Origin: JANXVY01 sp040080145
GTDB lineage: Bacteria; Pseudomonadota; Alphaproteobacteria; Rhizobiales; Hyphomicrobiaceae
NCBI GenBank assembly: GCA_040080145.1
Contig: JBEBJA010000074.1
Location: 1 to 64,000 of the forward strand
Reading direction: 5' to 3'
Length of the DNA stretch: 64,000 nucleotides
Below are positions 1 to 7,924 of the stretch, one piece after another. The position numbers and the translations under genes are program-made. Every line of letters starts with the position of its first letter. Position 1 is the stretch's first letter. The notes beneath the pieces were generated by a model. It was not told the origin of the DNA, made no database searches, and saw nothing but the letters and a program-made list of their open reading frames with translations.

Positions 1-99
1 GCCGATCATCAAAGCGGCGTTCGAAACGGCCAATATGCGCTGTGGAGCATCCTGATGTTTGAGGCGTGGCGTCGCGTTTACCACCCATCTGCAACCTGA
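1..99 (+). CDS. Asparagine synthase (glutamine-hydrolysing), C-terminal end only
   Basis: The window opens inside a gene whose last 32 codons read in frame 1 and stop at TGA 97-99. The peptide has an H-x-SG-x-RN stretch followed by LW-x-x-LMFE-x-W, the usual ending of AsnB-type asparagine synthases found in exopolysaccharide loci. Only the tail is visible, so domain content cannot be checked. The FkbM methyltransferase and glycosyltransferases that follow fit a polysaccharide or glycan locus. Confidence 0.65.
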   Translation, partial: ADHQSGVRNGQYALWSILMFEAWRRVYHPSAT

Positions 100-136
100 A
101 GAAGCCCCTTACAACATCCAACGATCAGGCAAATTC

Positions 137-817
137 ATGCACCCCAAGTTAATAGTCAAAAAAGTCAAGAATCGAGCAAAGTTTTTATATAAGCTTTATG
201 TCGTGAGGGATGAATTCAGCATTGCTGTGCATAGATGGTTCAGATGTCGAGGCGACGAAACTCTGCGCCTGAGTTACGACCTGAATGAGGACAGTACGGT
301 GATCGATCTTGGTGGATATAAGGGGGATTTTGCCGATGCCATCTACAACAGATACGGTTCCACGGTATATTTGTTTGAACCCGTCCGTGATTTTTACGAT
401 GCCTGTGATCAGCGCTTTGCAAGCAATCCAAAAATCCATTGCTTCAACTATGGTCTCTCGGCCTCAAGCGGCCAGTTCTCTATAAGTGCGGAGGCCGATG
501 GTTCCAGCGTGGTAAAGGCCTCCGCAACCGGCGGCGAGGAGACAGTGAGAATTGAGTCGTTCGCGGCGACGGCTGGGGACCTGGGATTGACACAGATCGA
601 CCTCATAAAGATCAATATAGAAGGGGGGGAATATGACGTTCTTCCTGCGATAATTGTTAGTGGCTGGATTGGCAAGATCCGAAACGTGCAGGTTCAATTT
701 CACGATTTTATTCCAGGCGCGATAGAGAAGCGCCAAAAGATCCGAGATGATTTGCTTAGGACTCACATGGAAAGTTGGTGTTTTCCATTTGTGTGGGAAT
801 CCTGGAGGCTTAAATGA
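137..817 (+). CDS. FkbM family SAM-dependent methyltransferase
   Basis: A 226-residue protein when started at ATG 137; a TTG start at 59 would overlap the upstream gene and looks less natural. The SAM-binding motif I loop is VIDLGGYKGDFA (about residue 55), followed by the acidic end of strand 2 (LFEP), and the FkbM signature DLIKINIEGGEYDVL lies about 150 residues in. FkbM enzymes O-methylate sugars or polyketides. Between an asparagine synthase end and two glycosyltransferases, methylation of a surface polysaccharide is the likely role (inference). Confidence 0.85.
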   Translation: MHPKLIVKKVKNRAKFLYKLYVVRDEFSIAVHRWFRCRGDETLRLSYDLNEDSTVIDLGGYKGDFADAIYNRYGSTVYLFEPVRDFYDACDQRFASNPKIHCFNYGLSASSGQFSISAEADGSSVVKASATGGEETVRIESFAATAGDLGLTQIDLIKINIEGGEYDVLPAIIVSGWIGKIRNVQVQFHDFIPGAIEKRQKIRDDLLRTHMESWCFPFVWESWRLK

Positions 818-857
818 TTGCTGACGTCCGTAGGTTTGGGTTTTTGGCGCCAACACA

Positions 858-2087
858 ATGAAGATACTTGCGGTTTTTGGTCGTCATGCCTATGGCGATC
901 CGGCGCGCGGAGACGGGTATGAGTTTGCAAACATACTCCCCGACTTGCAAGGGATTGCCGAACCCGGCGAGGTGCGCCTGTTCGATAGCTGGGACCGTTC
1001 AGCGTATGCAGACTTTGCGGCATTGAACAACGCGCTGCTGACCGAGGTCGCGCGGTTTCAGCCCGATGTCATCTTTTTGGTTTTGATGTCGCACGAAATC
1101 TGGACCGATACCCTCGACGTGATACGGGCGAACTCGCCATCGGTGGTCGTCAATTGGGGCACGGATGACAGCTGGAAGTACAAGCAGATGTCGCGGTACT
1201 ACGCGCGCCATGTGGACCTGCATATTACGACGCACGCACCGGCTCTCGATCAAGCTAAGCGTGACGGGCTGGGCAATGTTGCGGTTTCGCAGTGGGCTGC
1301 GTGCGGGGGTAAGCTCAGTGCTCCCGTACCGAGTGCCGGTTGCCGGTATGACGTGAGCTTCCTGGGGGCCAAGTATGGCAATCGTCCAGAGTGGGTTGGC
1401 GAACTTGCCAAGCGCGGGATCCATGTCGATTGCTTTGGCAAGGGGTGGGATAATGGCGTCGTCGCGACAGACGACATTGGCCGGATTTTCCAGCAGTCGC
1501 GGGTTTCATTGAATTTTTCGGATTCGGGCTTGCAGTTGATTGATGGCCGGATCACGCGCAGCCGTCAGATCAAGGCGCGGACGTTTGAGGTTCCAGGCGC
1601 TGGCGGAGTTCTGCTCACCGAACCAGCGGATGGGCTTGATCAGTATTTCGATTTGCGGACGCAGATGGGGACGTTTGACAGTGCCGACGAACTCGCCGGT
1701 CAGATCCGCCGCCTGCTGGCCAATCCGTTAGAACGCGATGCGATGGCGGCGCGAGGTCATGAACGGGTGGTGCGCGAGCATACCTACCGGGCGCGGTTGC
1801 CGGCGTTGTTTGAGCGGGCACGTCAGACTGCAAGAACGGCAGGCCGTGCGACCGCTTGGCGGCTTGCGCCGGGGCTGCTTGATGAGGCAGCGGCGCGCCA
1901 TGCGCCAAGCCGTGCGACCGGTGTAGCTGCCTCAGTGCTTGATCGGATATGCCGGTTTGTGTTTGGAAGGCAGAGGGGCGCGAAGGCTGCGCGGCGTCTT
2001 GTGCATGAAGTGAGTTGGCGGCTGGCAGGGGAGCGTACCTACAGCGCGTCTGGATGGCCGGGACGGATGTTTTACCGTGACGTCTGA
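858..2087 (+). CDS. CgeB/YkvP-like glycosyltransferase (GT1/GT4 fold)
   Basis: 409 residues starting at ATG 858. The N-terminal half is a Rossmann-like domain beginning MKILAVFG. The C-terminal half has the pattern FEVPGAGGVLLTEPADGL then a helical tail with LLANPLERDAMAARGHERV, typical of the glycosyl-transferase family 1 module of CgeB/YkvP proteins. It probably adds a sugar from a nucleotide-sugar donor during surface glycan synthesis. Its last 11 nt overlap the next gene, so the two are likely translationally coupled. Confidence 0.8.
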   Translation: MKILAVFGRHAYGDPARGDGYEFANILPDLQGIAEPGEVRLFDSWDRSAYADFAALNNALLTEVARFQPDVIFLVLMSHEIWTDTLDVIRANSPSVVVNWGTDDSWKYKQMSRYYARHVDLHITTHAPALDQAKRDGLGNVAVSQWAACGGKLSAPVPSAGCRYDVSFLGAKYGNRPEWVGELAKRGIHVDCFGKGWDNGVVATDDIGRIFQQSRVSLNFSDSGLQLIDGRITRSRQIKARTFEVPGAGGVLLTEPADGLDQYFDLRTQMGTFDSADELAGQIRRLLANPLERDAMAARGHERVVREHTYRARLPALFERARQTARTAGRATAWRLAPGLLDEAAARHAPSRATGVAASVLDRICRFVFGRQRGAKAARRLVHEVSWRLAGERTYSASGWPGRMFYRDV

Positions 2088-2964
2088 TCCGGCCTCCCGG
2101 GAACCGCTGGTGACGGTTGCAATGGCGGTGCGCAACAACGCGGAGACGGTTGGGGTCGCAATCCGCTCGATCCTGGCGCAGACCTACGGGTCATTTGAGT
2201 TTGTGATTGTCAACGACGGGTCGACGGATGGGACAGCCGGGGTCATCGCGGGTTTCGAGGATTGCCGGATCCGGGTCATCGACGATGGCCAGTCAAAGGG
2301 GCTCGCGGCACGGCTGAACCAGATCGTGGATGAGGCGCGAGGGGCTTATGTCGCGCGCATGGATGGCGACGATTTCAGCTATCCTGACCGCTTTGCGCGA
2401 CAAGTGGCGTTTCTTGAAGCCAGGCCCGACGTGGATCTGGTTGGATCGTCGGCGATCGCATTTGGGCCCTCCGGGGCAATTCTGGGGGCGTTCGTCGTGC
2501 CGGAGTCGCATGCGGCACTTGTGGCACGACCAGAGATTGGATTTGCAATACCGCACCCGACGTGGATGGGGCGGATGGAGTGGTTCCGCCGGGTGCCGTA
2601 TTCGGCGGCGCTCAAGCGCGGGCAGGATCAGGCGAAGCTGCTGGCGAGTTATCGCACGAGCGGGTTTGCTAATTTGACGGTGCCGCTGCTTGGGTACCGG
2701 CAGGATATTCCAAAGATCAACCAGATCACGCAAAGCCGGTTGCCATATCTTGGCGCGGTCGTCAGTCAGGCGGTTCATGAACGCGACTGGGGGCTTGCTG
2801 GGCGTTGCGCGGTACAGCAACTGGGGCGCACGGCGGTGACGGTCACGGAACTGGCGATGGGGCGCGGGGAGCGTATGCTTGCACGCCGGTTCCGTGCCGT
2901 GACGCATGAGGAACGCGACCGCTTTATCGACGTGCGCGATGGGCTTATATCGTTGGGGCGGTAG
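2077..2964 (+). CDS. Glycosyltransferase family 2
   Basis: 295 residues with a GTG start inside the end of the previous gene. The GT-A fold is clear: VTVAMAVRNNAETV at the N-terminus, a FVIVNDGSTDGT nucleotide-binding segment, and the metal-binding DxD region RMDGDDFSYPDR near residue 90. The central W-x-RR-x-PY segment and a GQDQ stretch stand where family-2 enzymes usually have an acceptor-site ED or QD pair. It is the second transferase of the same small operon; the sugar specificity cannot be read from the sequence. Confidence 0.88.
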   Translation: MTSDPASREPLVTVAMAVRNNAETVGVAIRSILAQTYGSFEFVIVNDGSTDGTAGVIAGFEDCRIRVIDDGQSKGLAARLNQIVDEARGAYVARMDGDDFSYPDRFARQVAFLEARPDVDLVGSSAIAFGPSGAILGAFVVPESHAALVARPEIGFAIPHPTWMGRMEWFRRVPYSAALKRGQDQAKLLASYRTSGFANLTVPLLGYRQDIPKINQITQSRLPYLGAVVSQAVHERDWGLAGRCAVQQLGRTAVTVTELAMGRGERMLARRFRAVTHEERDRFIDVRDGLISLGR

Positions 2965-2988
2965 CTTGGACGGGCGAGGTGGACGGCA

Positions 2989-3567
2989 TTGAACTCAGCA
3001 GTAGTCAGACCAAATTCAGGCGATAGCGACCTTGTTCCCGGCAGGTCCTGTCAGGACTGTACGCTGTGCTGTAAGCTGCTGGAAGTCGAGCCCCTGGCTA
3101 AGCCTCGTGCGCAATGGTGCGGCCATTGCGACCAGAAGCGCGGCTGCCGGATCTATGAGGCGCGACCTGCTGCCTGCCAATCCTTTTACTGCGGCTACCG
3201 GCGGCTGCCGCAACTTGACGAGCGGTGGAAGCCGGCCAAGGCGAAGTTTCTGATCAACTACGAATCGGGGGCTCACCGCATCGTCATTCACGTCGATCCG
3301 GTGCGTCCTGGGGCTTGGCGTGTCGAGCCGTATTATTCGACTTTGAAGCAATGGGCCCGGAGGGCTGCCAGCGAAGGCGGAACGGTGCTGGTTTGGACCG
3401 GGCCGCGCGCGACATTGATCTTGCCAGGTGCCGATAAGGAGCTCGGTGAGGTGCGCGACGATCAGTTTATCGTGCCCGTTGAGCGCATGACGCCAGCCGG
3501 TGCCGTCGTGGATTTCGAAGTGGCGGACGCGAACGACCCGAGGGTGGCCTGTTTGCCGAACCCCTGA
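2989..3567 (+). CDS. YkgJ-type cysteine-cluster protein
   Basis: 192 residues from a TTG start. Near the N-terminus is a zinc- or iron-cluster-like set of cysteines (CQDCTLCC, then WCGHC, GCRIYEARPAAC, SFYCGYR), the signature of the YkgJ/Fli-B-like cysteine-cluster family, whose biochemical role is generally unknown. The remainder is a mixed alpha/beta region without motifs I recognise. It is the last gene before the tRNA-Lys island and starts 24 nt after the glycosyltransferase, so it may share that transcript. Confidence 0.75.
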   Translation: MNSAVVRPNSGDSDLVPGRSCQDCTLCCKLLEVEPLAKPRAQWCGHCDQKRGCRIYEARPAACQSFYCGYRRLPQLDERWKPAKAKFLINYESGAHRIVIHVDPVRPGAWRVEPYYSTLKQWARRAASEGGTVLVWTGPRATLILPGADKELGEVRDDQFIVPVERMTPAGAVVDFEVADANDPRVACLPNP

Positions 3568-3586
3568 ATGCAAATGCCTAAGTTTC

Positions 3587-3641
3587 TGATTTCAATGGTG
3601 GGTGCGGTAGGATTCGAACCTACGACCCGCTGATTAAGAGT
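3587..3641. repeat. Left attachment repeat (tRNA-Lys 3' fragment)
   Basis: This 55-nt segment is identical to 15042-15096. Positions 3596-3641 equal the last 46 nt of tRNA-Lys including CCA, read on the minus strand; after 3641 the similarity stops abruptly, so no anticodon-stem partner, D-arm or acceptor 5' strand exists here. It is the duplicated attachment core left by integration, not a functional tRNA. Confidence 0.93.
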
Positions 3642-3762
3642 TCCCAAAATCCACTTCTCATAGTTCCTCATGCGTCCTAACTCAAATTTTTTTTCTTAGT
3701 ATTATCAACTCATTAGATAGCAATGCCACTTCATTGCTCCTCGCCACAGCGCACTGTTTTCT

Positions 3763-3839
3763 GCTACCTATGTGCTACCTAGGGCGACCTTCTGATTTTG
3801 GTGCGCTCTGCAAATGTGTGAATTACCGGTAGGTAGCAC
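3763..3839. promoter_or_regulatory. Integrase arm-type sites at the left end
   Basis: Two direct copies of GCTACCTA (3763-3770 and 3774-3781) and an inverted copy TAGGTAGCAC (3830-3839) lie between the attachment core and the integrase start. A near-identical pair is found at the other end of the island (14983-15006). Such repeats fit arm-type binding sites for the integrase N-terminal domain. The inverted copy ends two bases before the ATG, so integrase binding there could repress its own synthesis (inference). Confidence 0.6.
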
Positions 3840-3841
3840 CC

Positions 3842-5032
3842 ATGTCCCAGCAGGCCCTTACCGACCTCGCCGTTCGCAATCTCGCTGCACCCGAGAGCGG
3901 GCAGCGAGAGGTGTGGGACGCACGCCTACGCGGCTTCGGCGTCCGGATTTCGCACTCTGGCACCAAGGCGTTTGTGCTCGTATACCGCTTCAACGGCCGT
4001 CCACGCCGTCTAACACTTGGCCGGTATCCCGACCTCAGTCTTTCCGAAGCGCGGGGAGCCGCACAGAATGCCTTGCGCGTGATCGCGCGCGGCACTGACC
4101 CCGGCGCCGAAAAAGTGCGGGCGCGACATACTCCGGGCATCGAAAACTTCGACGCCTTTGTCGCGTACTTCCTTGACACCTATGCACGGCCCAAAAACCG
4201 CAGCGCCCATGAGACGGCGCGATTGCTGAATCGAGAGTTCACGACGGTTTGGCGCAGTCGCCCAATTGGCGAGATTACGAAGCATGAGGTCACGGTGATC
4301 CTTGACCGCATTATGAAGGCCGACAAGCATACGACCGCTAACCGGTCGCTTGCGGCCATCCGAAAACTCTTCAACTGGGCAGTCGAGCGTGGACTGTTGG
4401 AACAGTCGCCATGTGCCGGTATTCGGGCTCCCGCTAGAAATGTCTCGCGCGATCGGATTCTGACCGATCATGAGCTTATAGCAGTTTGGAAAGCAGCAAC
4501 GACGATGGGGTATCCATACGGCCCCCTAGTGCAACTCCTGATCTTGACGGGGCAGCGGCTTAATGAGGTCGCCAGCATGCGCTGGCCGGATGTTGACCTT
4601 GATCACCGACTCTGGACCATTCAAGCCGATCAGAATAAATCAGCGCGCACCCATGTTTTGCCGCTGGCGACACCAGTGTTACAGATCATTTTATCGTTGC
4701 CGCGCGTGAGCGAACATTTAGTGTTTCCGGCACGTAGTCGCGAGGTGCCGGTCTCCGGGTTTGGGAAGTGGAAGGCTGAACTCGACAAACTCAGCAACAC
4801 ATCCGGTTGGCGCATCCACGATCTACGTCGGACCGCAGCGACTGGCATGGCTCGTCTCAAGGTCGCGCCTCACGTCGTCGAGCGCGTCCTCAATCATGCC
4901 TCGGGTACATTTTCTGGCGTTGCTGGTGTATACAACCGGTTTGGCTATTTGCCGGAAATGTGCGATGCGCTGGATCAGTGGTCGTCCTACGTTTTATTGT
5001 TGGTCGGAACGGAAGTCGAAATGAGGGCTTGA
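3842..5032 (+). CDS. P4-type tyrosine integrase of the island
   Basis: 396 residues. The N-terminal 90 residues match the arm-DNA-binding domain of P4-like integrases (GFGVRISHSGTKAFVLVYR, then LTLGRYPDLSLSEAR). A core-binding SAM-like domain follows (about 100-200), then the catalytic domain with the full set R239 (TGQRLNE), H326 and R329 (HDLRRTAATG), H352 (LNHASG) and nucleophile Y364 (GVYNR). It should cut and join the 55-bp tRNA-Lys core. It looks intact. It lies 200 bp inside the left repeat, the usual position for a tRNA-integrating island. Confidence 0.95.
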   Translation: MSQQALTDLAVRNLAAPESGQREVWDARLRGFGVRISHSGTKAFVLVYRFNGRPRRLTLGRYPDLSLSEARGAAQNALRVIARGTDPGAEKVRARHTPGIENFDAFVAYFLDTYARPKNRSAHETARLLNREFTTVWRSRPIGEITKHEVTVILDRIMKADKHTTANRSLAAIRKLFNWAVERGLLEQSPCAGIRAPARNVSRDRILTDHELIAVWKAATTMGYPYGPLVQLLILTGQRLNEVASMRWPDVDLDHRLWTIQADQNKSARTHVLPLATPVLQIILSLPRVSEHLVFPARSREVPVSGFGKWKAELDKLSNTSGWRIHDLRRTAATGMARLKVAPHVVERVLNHASGTFSGVAGVYNRFGYLPEMCDALDQWSSYVLLLVGTEVEMRA

Positions 5033-5408
5033 TTGCCAAGTTCCCCCAAGCTGGGGGGCAGGTTCAAATTCTGCTGTGAACCGCAACTCCGATGTTGCCC
5101 CAACTCTAGACTTTCAGCACTTTTAACCTGGCGACTTTTGAGCAGGTGTGAATTGTTGAGTGTCTCCCGCAACATTTGGCGTCAGCACGGCACAAGGCCA
5201 AAACAAACCGTATTCCATTGGGCCACGAGGCATTACCGCGTCCAAGAGGGCGTGTGTTGCCTAACCGCAACCATTGCGCTGAATTAGCTTGCGGCGCCGT
5301 GCCGCGGCTAGCAGAGGAATGCTTTTCATAACATATTCAATCCACTCAGAACGCAAGCGACCAAATCACGTGAGTTGTTCTGTCCTTCCTACTGAGAGGT
5401 GTGGTGTG
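5033..5408. other. Non-coding stretch between integrase and dGTPase homologue
   Basis: No convincing gene. Just after the integrase stop there is a CCCCCAAGCTGGGGGG hairpin (5043-5058). It overlaps a tRNA T-arm-like hairpin (5057-5073: GCAGG stem, 7-nt TTCAAAT loop, TCTGC). The rest shows no motif I can name; the dGTPase promoter must lie here. A reading frame open from 5289 joins the dGTPase but has no family similarity before 5409. Confidence 0.5.
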
Positions 5409-6800
5409 ATGGACTGGGCCAAGTTGTTGTCTAAGGATCGTTACTACCAGGGCTCTGCACCGCCGCCAACTGCCACTGGCCCTGTTTACGTAAATGCGTT
5501 CCAGGAGGACATCAGCAGAATTGTTTATTCGAGCGCATTTCGACGCCTACAAGGGAAGACCCAAGTTCACCCCTTTCCAAAACTTGATTATTTAAGGACA
5601 CGACTTACCCACACGTTTGAGGTTGCAAACGTTGGTCGTCAGATTGGTACTGCGGTTGGACGACATATTGATTCTCTGGGACTACTTCCCAAAGACTTCC
5701 ATGTTAGCGATATAGGAGACATTGTCACTGGTGCTTGCCTCGCGCACGATCTTGGAAATCCACCTTTCGGTCATATTGGGGAATACGCCATTCAGTCGTG
5801 GTTTGAGGAGCACAAAAATGAGGATTATATTAAATTGGTTTTCTCCGATAAGGATATTGAAAACGATTTTAAGTGCTTTGATGGTAACGCGCAAGGTTTC
5901 CGACTCCTCACTAGACTCCAGGGGTGGCGTTACAGGGGCGGCCTCCAGCTGACATATGCTGTACTTGGCGCATTTTCGAAGTATCCATTTAATTCCAGAA
6001 AGGAAATTGAAAAGAAGAAGTATGGCTTCATGCATAACGACGAAGCAGCCGCAAAGAACATATTCTCAGCACTTGGGATGATAGAGAGGTCGAAGCAAGA
6101 CGGGGATACACTTCACCGAATTCTAGAGTTTTCACGGCATCCTCTTTCGTTTGTGTCGGAGGCCGCAGATGATATCTGCTATCTCACTACTGATATAGAG
6201 GATGGGGTAAGAGCTGACATTCTGGATTTCGCAGACGTCGAAGAATTACTTCTGAGTATTGCGAAAACACGGCACCATGCTCCCAGATACCATGAGATAC
6301 CGGACGATCGGCTTCAAGATCGAGTTGCCTACTTACGAGCGGGTGCTATATCTGCATTGATAGATGATGTTATTAACGAATTTAGAGATAAATATGACGA
6401 AATAATGAAGGGCAATTTTCGTCGCTCCTTGCTGGAGAGTGGACATCTAAGTAGAGATTGCAACCAAATACGGCAATACTGCAAGGATCACCTGTATTTT
6501 GAGCGCGAAAAAATGGAGAAGGAAGCTGCCGGTTACTGCGTGATTTTCGGATTGATGGATGCTTTTGGAACCATGCTCATGGAGCTGCTTCGGAAAAACG
6601 GTGAGATCGGGAAGCTCAATATGCGCTACCAGAATTTATATCACTTGCTACCCACAAGTGATGGCGCCTCGGTAGGTCAGGATCCGTATTCGACGTTGTT
6701 GTTTTTGGTCGACTATATCTCGGGCATGACGGATCGGTACGCTTTGGAGTTATTTCAAAAAATTACCGGCTCAAGTGCGAGCTTGGGGAGGATGGCTTAG
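5409..6800 (+). CDS. dGTPase-like HD-domain dNTP triphosphohydrolase
   Basis: 463 residues starting at ATG 5409, preceded by GAGAGG; an earlier TTG at 5289 would add 40 unrelated residues. The N-terminal SSAFRRLQGKTQV segment (about 42-53), H68 (THTFEV), the H113-D114 pair in AHDLGNPPFGH and the later aspartate in EAADDICYLTTDIED reproduce the metal-binding HD site of dGTPases, which split dNTPs to nucleoside and triphosphate. Island-borne dGTPases are known antiphage genes that starve phage of dNTPs, so defence is likely here. Codon use is AT-richer than the flanking chromosome. A strong terminator follows. Confidence 0.85.
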   Translation: MDWAKLLSKDRYYQGSAPPPTATGPVYVNAFQEDISRIVYSSAFRRLQGKTQVHPFPKLDYLRTRLTHTFEVANVGRQIGTAVGRHIDSLGLLPKDFHVSDIGDIVTGACLAHDLGNPPFGHIGEYAIQSWFEEHKNEDYIKLVFSDKDIENDFKCFDGNAQGFRLLTRLQGWRYRGGLQLTYAVLGAFSKYPFNSRKEIEKKKYGFMHNDEAAAKNIFSALGMIERSKQDGDTLHRILEFSRHPLSFVSEAADDICYLTTDIEDGVRADILDFADVEELLLSIAKTRHHAPRYHEIPDDRLQDRVAYLRAGAISALIDDVINEFRDKYDEIMKGNFRRSLLESGHLSRDCNQIRQYCKDHLYFEREKMEKEAAGYCVIFGLMDAFGTMLMELLRKNGEIGKLNMRYQNLYHLLPTSDGASVGQDPYSTLLFLVDYISGMTDRYALELFQKITGSSASLGRMA

Positions 6801-6824
6801 TTTCTGCGAAAGAGAGTCAAATCG

Positions 6825-6854
6825 AAACCCCACACTGCATCGAGTGTGGGGTTT
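6825..6854 (+). terminator. Stem-loop terminator after the dGTPase homologue
   Basis: A perfect 12-bp stem (AAACCCCACACT and its complement) with a 6-nt loop lies 24 nt after the stop codon. The right arm ends in GGGGTTTGT, a short T-run, and the left arm begins with AAA, so it could also act on transcripts from the minus strand. Confidence 0.75.
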
Positions 6855-6934
6855 GTATGCTTGATAACGTTAGAAACAATTCCAAGTCCCTGGAGCCTGC
6901 CGGATTTTGGTCGCTGTTAAACATGCTTCAAAAA

Positions 6935-7108
6935 TCAGTTCCTGCAAAAACCGATAATAAAAGCAGCGACCAAGTCCAATGTCGGGTAGGGACCTTGCCA
7001 TTTCGGTGTTTCATTATATGAGGAAGACCACTGCCTTGCAATATACCAGCCATCGGGCCTTTGTTCGACGACCAACGATGGAATTACGTAGCTGCGCTCT
7101 TTACACAT
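6935..7108 (-). CDS. Small hypothetical protein (57 aa)
   Basis: Started at the internal ATG 7108, it begins MCKERSYVIPSLVVEQRPDG and ends with an amphipathic helix. The pattern (PDGWYIARQW then WQGPYPTLDLVAAFI) resembles small phage or plasmid proteins with a W-Y-I core followed by a GP-Y-xT-xxxAxxxI helix, but I cannot assign a family. It runs opposite to its neighbours in the cargo part of the island. A TTG at 7144 is an alternative start. Coding status is uncertain. Confidence 0.4.
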   Translation of the reverse strand: MCKERSYVIPSLVVEQRPDGWYIARQWSSSYNETPKWQGPYPTLDLVAAFIIGFCRN

Positions 7109-7182
7109 AGCTAGTCTCCGTGCTCGCAAGCGACGCCCGATCAAAGGACGAATCCCTCAGACGTCGCTCTATGAGACGGAGA

Positions 7183-7225
7183 CCAGTCACTCATTATGCT
7201 CTCTTCGAGCATAATGAGTGACTGG
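7183..7225. promoter_or_regulatory. Perfect 19-bp inverted repeat between divergent genes
   Basis: CCAGTCACTCATTATGCTC (7183-7201) is followed by a 5-nt TCTTC loop and its exact reverse complement (7207-7225). No T-run follows on either strand. It lies between the small minus-strand gene and the PycTM-like gene, so an operator, an RNA hairpin in the 5' leader or a recombination substrate are all possible. Confidence 0.7.
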
Positions 7226-7292
7226 GGCCATTTGTCAAGCAGATCTAAAATGCAAAAGAATGAAAAGTGGATTTACGGGATACACCTCACAC

Positions 7293-7799
7293 ATGGAAAA
7301 GCTGCCCCTTCTCGACATCGCTGCCAAACAGCTGGATCGCTTATTGGCCTTCTCCCCACGCGTCGAGACCAAAATCGCGGCCGTGTTTGCCGTCGACGTG
7401 GCGATGCTGGCGCTGCTCGCCATGAATGCTAACGCAACGGATGTGAAGCAAGCTCACCTGGTAGCTCTAGATACCATCGTGGTTATTGCGCTCGCTGCGA
7501 GCATTTGGTTTCTCTGCCGTGCAACATTTCCTCAGCTCGAAGGGGGTGGGAGTTCACTTGTGTATTTTCGCGAGATCGCTGGACGCACAGAGGTAAACTT
7601 CATTAAGGAAATGCGCGATGTCGACGCGGACCAATACACCGACGATCTTCTCCGGCAGGTCTGGCGCAACGCAGAAATTCTTACAACCAAGTTTGAGGGT
7701 ATGAGGAACGCGTTTATCTGCACGACCCTTGCTGTGCCGTTTTGGTTTACAGCCCTTCTCATTGCGAGCATCCACCACGCGGCACTGATCGTTAAGTAG
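7293..7799 (+). CDS. PycTM-like (DUF5706) Pycsar-type transmembrane effector, no cyclase neighbour
   Basis: 168 residues from ATG 7293; ATG 7260 is an alternative adding 11 residues. Two N-terminal membrane helices (about 27-46 and 57-78) form a hairpin. A cytoplasmic stretch then follows the family pattern: YFREIAGR (91-98), a loop with acidic residues, and DDLLRQVWRNAEILTTKFEGMRNA (118-140) leading straight into a third helix (141-163). This layout is that of the Pycsar effector TM domain, thought to bind a cyclic pyrimidine nucleotide and damage the membrane during phage attack. No nucleotidyl cyclase is adjacent; an HD-domain gene lies 500 bp upstream. The assignment is by pattern, without a profile search. 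Confidence 0.72.
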   Translation: MEKLPLLDIAAKQLDRLLAFSPRVETKIAAVFAVDVAMLALLAMNANATDVKQAHLVALDTIVVIALAASIWFLCRATFPQLEGGGSSLVYFREIAGRTEVNFIKEMRDVDADQYTDDLLRQVWRNAEILTTKFEGMRNAFICTTLAVPFWFTALLIASIHHAALIVK

Positions 7800-7874
7800 C
7801 AGACGGATATGGGGCTGAAGGAAAACCAGTAGCGGAATCCCCAAGGTAAGTTGGAGTCTAGCTGGTTGCCTCTC

Positions 7875-7906
7875 ACTTTGTACAAAAGACGCTTTTTGTA
7901 AAAAGT
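7875..7906. promoter_or_regulatory. Candidate tyrosine-recombinase core site
   Basis: Two 13-bp arms, ACTTTGTACAAAA and TTTTGTAAAAAGT, are inverted copies with one mismatch and flank a 6-bp spacer GACGCT. Arm length and spacer match the architecture of Xer- or FimB-type core sites. The site ends 18 bp before the start of a tyrosine recombinase gene. Confidence 0.5.
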
Positions 7907-7924
7907 CGGGTACACTGACCCTAT

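Noticed and set aside
3596..3641. Second tRNA-Lys gene
   Set aside because: Only the 3' 46 nt are present; no anticodon-stem partner, D-arm or 5' acceptor strand. It is the duplicated attachment core.
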